DNA of 50,848 nucleotides, from NCBI GenBank assembly GCA_016124535.1, contig WGNK01000034.1, positions 1 through 50,848 on the forward strand, written 5' to 3'. The position numbers and the translations under genes were made by a program. The number at the start of each line of letters is the position of its first letter. Positions within the stretch are counted from its first letter, which is position 1. Shown one piece after another: positions 46,457 through 50,848 of this stretch. Origin of the DNA: Azospirillum sp. Lineage in GTDB: Bacteria; Pseudomonadota; Alphaproteobacteria; Azospirillales; Azospirillaceae. The notes beneath the pieces are model-generated. The model did no database searches. It worked only from the letters and a program-made list of their open reading frames with translations, and was not told the origin of the DNA.

Positions 46457-48697
46457 ATGGTCGCGCCCTCGCTGTGGCAGAGCATCACCGGCCGGCTGCT
46501 GTTGCCGATCGCGGCCTTGGCGCTGCTGCTGGCCGGGCTGATCGGCTATGTCTTCGTCGCCAATTACCATGACTTCGACCGCGAGCGCAGCGCCTTGGCC
46601 GAGCGTCGGATGTCGGCGGCGCGTGCCAGCCTGGCCGACAAGCTGACCCAGGCGCAGAACATCGCGCATCTGGTGGCGCGCCTGCCCGAGATCGTTGACG
46701 CCATGGATGCCCGCGACCTGCGGGTGATCGTCGATGCGGTGACGCCGTTTGTCGATTTCACCGATCTCGACCTGCTGACGGTTTACGACCGCGACGGCAT
46801 CGTGGTCGCCCGCGGCGATGCCCCGGCGGTGTTCGGCCGCAAGGATGCCCTGGCGGTCTGGCTGACCGGCCTCTACAGCCATCCGGAGGAAACCGCGCCG
46901 GCAACGGTTGCCTGGGTCGGCGACCGGCTGATGCTGGTCAGCGCGGCACCCCTGGCAACCGTCAATCAGGCGGTCGCCGGCCAGGTGGTTGCCGGCTTCG
47001 CGATCGACCGCCACCTGCTCGACGGCTTGAAGTTGCGCGGCACCGTCGACCTGCTGGTCGCCTATGAAGGCCAGCCGGTCGCCGCGACCCTGGCACTCGA
47101 CGCCCTGGCAAAGGAGGAATTGCAGCGGCTGCCGGTGCCGCTCGACGGCCTGCTGCCCGCGACGGGCTTCAGCCTTTCGGTGCTGATCGACGACAGCGCC
47201 GAACGGGCACAGTTCCGCCGGCGGCTGAGCATCGTCATGGTGGTTTTGGGACTTTCGGCGTCGTTGGTCACCGGCGCCTCGATCCTGATTACCCTGCACT
47301 TCGTCACCCACCCGCTCGACCGGATCACCGCGGCGATGATCGCGCTGGCGCAGGGCGAGCGTGGGGTGGTGATTCCGGGCGGCGAGCGGGTCGACGAAAT
47401 CGGCGCGATGGCACGCGCGGCCGAGGTGTTCAAACGCGCCATGGCCGAATCCATCGAGCTGACCCAGGCGCGCGAACGCGAGCGGCTGGAAAAGGAACGC
47501 GCCCAGACCGAGGCCGCCGCCGAGGCGGAGACTCGCCGCCAGGTCCAGGAGATCGTGACCGCGTCGCCGGTGGCGCTGCTGCTGTGCCGGGGCGCGCCGC
47601 CGCGGATCGAACTCGCCAACCAGGCAGCCCATGCTTTGCTCGGCGGGTCGGACCGCGGGCTGATCGGCACGCCGGTGTTCGAACTGCTGGCCGACGGCGG
47701 CGACCGCCGCCGCCTGGAGACGGTGTTTTCGGCGACCGGTCGGGTCAACCGGCTCGATGTTCGCTTGCAGAGCCGGTCCGGCGGCCGGGTCTGGGGCGCG
47801 GTCTCGGCACGCTCGGTCGGCCGCGACGGCGGCCAGGCGCTCCTGCTCGGGATCGAGGACATCACCCAGCGCAAGCACTCCGAGGACGAGCTGCGCACGG
47901 CCAAGGAGCAGGCGGAACAGGCGCTCGCCCAGTTGACCCGGACCCAGGAGAGCCTGATCCAGGCCGAAAAGATGGCCTCGCTCAGCCTGCTGGTCGCCGG
48001 GGTGGCCCACGAGATCAACACGCCGCTGGGGATCGGCGTGACCAGCGCGTCGCTGCTCGCCGACAAGACCGCGGCGTTGCGCCAAACCTTCGAATCCGGC
48101 CAGCTGAAACGCGCAGACCTGAGTGCCTATGTTGCGGTCGCCCTCGAAACCGTCGGCCTGATGCTGACCAATCTCGGCCGCGCCGCCGAGCTGGTCCACA
48201 GTTTCAAGCAGGTCGCGGTTGACCAGACCAGCGCCGAGCGCCGGCGGTTCGATCTCCACAGCTATATCGATGAATGCCTGATGAGCCTCAGGCCCCGCCT
48301 CAAACTGTCCCGCCACCAGGTCGTGGTCGATTGCCCGAATGGCATCATGCTCGACAGCTATCCGGGCGCGCTCGCCCAGATCCTGACCAATCTGGTAATC
48401 AATTCCCTGCTCCATGCCTATGAGGAAGGCCAGACCGGCATCCTGTCGATCACGGTGGCGGACCAGGACGCCGCGGTCGTGCTGCGCTACGCCGATAACG
48501 GTAGAGGCATCCCCAAGAACCACCTCGGGCGGATCTTCGAGCCGTTCTTCACCACCAAGCGCGGCGCCGGCGGCACCGGTCTCGGGCTCCACGTCGTCTA
48601 TAACCTCGCGACCCAAACCCTGAAGGGCGATATCGCGGTGGATAGCGAAGAGGGCCACGGCACCACCTTCACCCTGCACGTCCCGAAGACGGCCTGA
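46457..48697 (+). CDS. membrane sensor histidine kinase (Cache-like, HAMP, PAS)
   Basis: 746 residues. TM1 at about 11-32; a periplasmic sensor of roughly 220 residues (LLTVYDRDGIVVARGD suggests a Cache-like fold); TM2 at about 257-280; HAMP to about 335; coiled coil; PAS at about 360-475; HisKA with H518 (VAGVAHEINTPLG); HATPase with NLVINSLLHAY, DNGRGIPKNHLGRIFEPFFTTK and GTGLGLHVVYN. No receiver domain, and no response regulator gene in the window. Paired with the upstream PhnD-like gene, it resembles a two-piece version of TtrS or the TorT/TorS pair. Confidence 0.92.
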   Translation: MVAPSLWQSITGRLLLPIAALALLLAGLIGYVFVANYHDFDRERSALAERRMSAARASLADKLTQAQNIAHLVARLPEIVDAMDARDLRVIVDAVTPFVDFTDLDLLTVYDRDGIVVARGDAPAVFGRKDALAVWLTGLYSHPEETAPATVAWVGDRLMLVSAAPLATVNQAVAGQVVAGFAIDRHLLDGLKLRGTVDLLVAYEGQPVAATLALDALAKEELQRLPVPLDGLLPATGFSLSVLIDDSAERAQFRRRLSIVMVVLGLSASLVTGASILITLHFVTHPLDRITAAMIALAQGERGVVIPGGERVDEIGAMARAAEVFKRAMAESIELTQARERERLEKERAQTEAAAEAETRRQVQEIVTASPVALLLCRGAPPRIELANQAAHALLGGSDRGLIGTPVFELLADGGDRRRLETVFSATGRVNRLDVRLQSRSGGRVWGAVSARSVGRDGGQALLLGIEDITQRKHSEDELRTAKEQAEQALAQLTRTQESLIQAEKMASLSLLVAGVAHEINTPLGIGVTSASLLADKTAALRQTFESGQLKRADLSAYVAVALETVGLMLTNLGRAAELVHSFKQVAVDQTSAERRRFDLHSYIDECLMSLRPRLKLSRHQVVVDCPNGIMLDSYPGALAQILTNLVINSLLHAYEEGQTGILSITVADQDAAVVLRYADNGRGIPKNHLGRIFEPFFTTKRGAGGTGLGLHVVYNLATQTLKGDIAVDSEEGHGTTFTLHVPKTA

Positions 48698-48848
48698 GCG
48701 AGGGCTCCGGCAGCCCCCCGGTCTCGACCTTGCGGCCGGAGCGGCGTAAGGTGCTCCCTGGTTTCCGAGCGATGTTCCGATTCGAGGACCATGGCCGCCG
48801 GCATGACGCAGTCGTCGGCCCCGGCGGGTCGGGCGACGGAGAGCTCCG

Positions 48849-50477
48849 ATGCAGGGTGACGGCATACTGGCCAAAGGCAAGAGCTACGACGAGCTGGTCG
48901 CGTCGTTCGTCTGGCAGGTTCCGGCCGCTTTCAATATGGGGGTCGCGTGCTGCGACCGCTGGGCCGACGGCAGCGGCCGGCCGGCGCTGATCTTCGAGAC
49001 TGCCGCCGGCGCGATCACCCGTTACAGCTTCGATGATCTGACGCACTGGTCCAATGCGGTCGCCAATCTGTGGCGGTCGCGCGGCCTTTCAATCGGGGAT
49101 CGGGTCGGCATCCTGCTGCCCCAACTGCCCGAAACCGCGGTCGCCCATCTCGCCGCCTACAAGTCGGGCGCGGTCGCGGTGCCGCTGTTCTGCCTGTTTG
49201 GTATCGAAGCCCTGCAGTATCGCCTCGCCGATGCCGGCATCCGTCTCCTGGTTACCGATTGCGCCGGTGCGGCCAAGATTGCACAGATCCGCGACCAGTT
49301 GCCGGATCTGGTCACTGTCTTCTCGGTCGATGGCGAGGCCCCCGGCGCCGAGTATTTTTCCGCCGCGCTAACCGGCCATTCCCAAGCCTTCACGCCGGTG
49401 GCGACCGCCGCCGAGGACCCGGCGCTGATTATCTATACCTCCGGGACGACGGGAAAGCCCAAGGGCGCGCTCCATGCCCAGCGCACCCTGCTCGGGCACT
49501 TGCCCTGCGTCGAAACCTCCCACGATCTGTTTCCGATGCCCGGCGACCTGATCTGGACCCCGGCCGATTGGGCCTGGATCGGCGGCCTGATGGATGTGCT
49601 GATGCCAGCACTCTATCACGGCGTGCCGGTGCTGGCCCGACGGTTCGAGAAATTCGAGCCGGAAGCCGCCTTCGATCTGATGATCCGCCATGGCGTGCGC
49701 AATGTCTTCCTGCCGCCGACCGCGCTCAAGCTGCTGCGCGGCGTCGGCGGCGGCCGGCGCCCCGGATTGAACCTCCGCAGCGTCGCCAGCGGAGGCGAGT
49801 CGCTGGGCGCGGAGCTGTTGGAGTGGGGACGGGAGGTCCTGGGGGTCACAATCAACGAGTTCTATGGTCAGACCGAATGCAATCTCGTGGTATCGTCTTG
49901 CAGTGCCCTCTACCCGGTTCGGCCGGGAGCGATCGGCAGGCCGGTGCCTGGCCACCGGGTCGAGATCGTGGACGACGGCGGCACGCCCCTGCCCTACGGC
50001 ACCCCCGGCAATATCGCGATCAAGGCGCCCGATCCGGTGATGTTTCTGGGATACTGGAACAAGGCTCAAGCGACGCGGGACAAATTTGTCGGCGATTACC
50101 TGCTGACGGGCGACCAGGGCGTGTGCGAGGACGGCGGTTATATCCGCTTCGTCGGCCGCGACGACGACGTGATCACCAGTGGCGGCTACCGGATCGGACC
50201 AGGACCGATCGAGGACTGCCTGCTCAGTCATCCCGCGGTGCGGGTGGCCGCCGTGGTCGGGGTGCCGGACCCGGAACGGACCGAAATCGTCAAGGCCTTC
50301 CTCGTGCTCAACGACGGATATATCGCCTCGCCCAAATTGACCCGCGAACTGCAGGATCACGTCAGGCACCGGCTCGCCGCCCACGAATACCCGCGAGCGA
50401 TCCGCTATCTGGAGTCGCTGCCGATGACCACCACCGGCAAGATCATCCGGCGCGAGCTGCGGGCACTGCCCGAATGA
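48849..50477 (+). CDS. AMP-forming acyl-CoA synthetase
   Basis: 542 residues, with GGAGAGC before the ATG. The P-loop IIYTSGTTGKPKGALH, NEFYGQTECNLVV, GDQGVCEDGGYIRFVGRDDDVITSGGYRIGP and the catalytic Lys in PMTTTGKIIRRELR are all present. The length and WTPADWAWIGGLMDVL region are closest to the medium-chain (ACSM-like) group. Activates a carboxylic acid to its CoA thioester; substrate not known. It ends 50 bases before the ISAs1 end. Confidence 0.92.
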   Translation: MQGDGILAKGKSYDELVASFVWQVPAAFNMGVACCDRWADGSGRPALIFETAAGAITRYSFDDLTHWSNAVANLWRSRGLSIGDRVGILLPQLPETAVAHLAAYKSGAVAVPLFCLFGIEALQYRLADAGIRLLVTDCAGAAKIAQIRDQLPDLVTVFSVDGEAPGAEYFSAALTGHSQAFTPVATAAEDPALIIYTSGTTGKPKGALHAQRTLLGHLPCVETSHDLFPMPGDLIWTPADWAWIGGLMDVLMPALYHGVPVLARRFEKFEPEAAFDLMIRHGVRNVFLPPTALKLLRGVGGGRRPGLNLRSVASGGESLGAELLEWGREVLGVTINEFYGQTECNLVVSSCSALYPVRPGAIGRPVPGHRVEIVDDGGTPLPYGTPGNIAIKAPDPVMFLGYWNKAQATRDKFVGDYLLTGDQGVCEDGGYIRFVGRDDDVITSGGYRIGPGPIEDCLLSHPAVRVAAVVGVPDPERTEIVKAFLVLNDGYIASPKLTRELQDHVRHRLAAHEYPRAIRYLESLPMTTTGKIIRRELRALPE

Positions 50478-50548
50478 GCCGGAGTCGGTGGCCCGCGGAG
50501 AAATCCGCAACATCGGCGCCTTATCTCCAGGGGAATCGGGTGAAGAAA

Positions 50549-50755
50549 TCATCTGGCGATGAGGCTTGCCAGGAATTCGTCATCCCAGGCAGCGACTTTT
50601 CGTCTGAGGCGCAGGGAGTGCTTTCCGTGGGCCTTTCGGATCAGGTTGTGGGCCATGTGCTTGAGAGTGGTGACGTTGGCCGGTGCGTTGTCGGTACGGA
50701 CGCGGCAATCGTGGTCGCGGAAGGTCATGTCCATGACCCAATGGAGGCAATGGTG
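50549..50755 (-). pseudogene. ISAs1-family transposase, C-terminal exon
   Basis: About 68 residues, from CLHWVMDMTFRDHDCRVR to the stop at 50549. The LHWV.D..F..D.CR.R.DNAP.N...L signature is the C-terminus of ISAs1/H-repeat transposases. The upstream part of the gene is replaced by the intron 3' end, so the piece would be a 3' exon if the intron still splices. The 75-codon open frame starting at 50776 runs into intron sequence and is not a real start. Confidence 0.75.
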
Positions 50756-50848
50756 AGTAGGCCGGGGGAATTTCACCCCCAGCCTCTCTCAGAACGGTGC
50801 GGGAGCCTCTCGACTCACACCGCTCCCATCAAGCAAACGCGCCCACGG
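50753..50848 (-). ncRNA. group II intron, 3' end (domains V and VI)
   Basis: On the minus strand, 50825-50791 folds as domain V, starting GAGCGGTGTGAG with the catalytic AGC triad, and its complement GCACCGTTCT. Next comes a domain VI hairpin (GGCTGGGGG with CCCCCGGCC, about 50785-50760) with an unpaired A in CCTACTCAC near the 3' splice site at about 50752. The intron body and any reverse transcriptase gene lie outside the window. Exact splice site is uncertain by one or two bases. Confidence 0.7.

Larger units (their letters stand above)
50528..50848 (-). mobile_element. ISAs1-family insertion sequence, end fragment, itself interrupted
   Basis: The outer end begins CAGGGGAATCGGGTGAAG at 50528, the form of ISAs1 terminal repeats. 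Inside it lies the C-terminal part of an ISAs1-type transposase on the minus strand. From about 50753 onward the sequence becomes a group II intron instead of the rest of the transposase. The other end is outside the window. Confidence 0.75.

Noticed and set aside
45518..48880. 1120-codon open frame on the minus strand over the PhnD-like and kinase genes
   Set aside because: It is antisense to two genes with clear domain motifs and is rich in Arg, Gln, Asp and His in the manner of GC-rich shadow frames; no ribosome site and no recognisable domain.

Overview
The window looks like the chromosome of a high-GC alphaproteobacterium, most likely a Rhodospirillales relative. The evidence is the tldD / coxB-coxA-ctaB-coxF-ctaG-coxC-DUF983-surf1 neighbourhood, the flgB-flgC-fliE-fliQ-fliR-flhB cluster running into a cckA-type hybrid kinase, and a CtrA-type binding site. 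The genus cannot be named from the sequence. Both edges carry mobile DNA: an inverted-repeat-bounded 190 bp piece on the left, and a group II intron inside an ISAs1-type transposase on the right. This fits an assembly contig that ends in repeats.

Layout. 1-3659: early end of a Mu-like transposable prophage, with a truncated MuB-like gene, a full-length MuA-like DDE transposase, a Ner-like small protein, operator-like palindromes, a divergent CI-type repressor, and repeated end sites resembling transposase-binding sites. 3698-9150: streptogramin-lyase-like secreted beta-propeller, AmiD-type amidase, two small exported unknown proteins, and a YjbH-family envelope protein. 9151-10830: a chemoreceptor. 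10874-22551: aa3-type cytochrome c oxidase genes (ctaC, ctaD, ctaE) with their assembly and haem A genes (ctaB, ctaG, a coxF-like gene, surf1, ctaA), an M32 carboxypeptidase overlapping surf1, and divergent tldD. 22688-24861: an unknown protein and two polar amino acid ABC permeases without an ATPase or binding protein.

24858-36692: a perfect TTAA-N7-TTAA site precedes the flagellar basal-body/export cluster, which leads to cckA, a CaiB/BaiF CoA-transferase, a FliL-like protein, a perfect FNR-type box, a PAS-PAS-GGDEF-EAL protein and pyrB. 36697-45264: a TPR/SPINDLY-type O-GlcNAc transferase, enolase, a DsbA/FrnE-like protein, Kup and PriA. 45560-50477: a PhnD-like binding protein directly followed by a membrane histidine kinase with no response regulator beside it, then an acyl-CoA synthetase.

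How the parts connect. The oxidase block supplies structural subunits, haem A synthesis and copper/haem assembly from two divergent units. The flagellar cluster, CckA (upstream of CtrA in this class), the CtrA-like site and the nearby c-di-GMP enzyme suggest cell-cycle and c-di-GMP control of motility; this link is inference. No tRNA, rRNA or CRISPR array was seen. Many long antisense open frames are GC-driven shadows and are omitted. The best candidates for something new are the split PhnD/kinase sensor, the FNR-box/small-ORF region before the GGDEF-EAL gene, and the layered mobile DNA at both edges.
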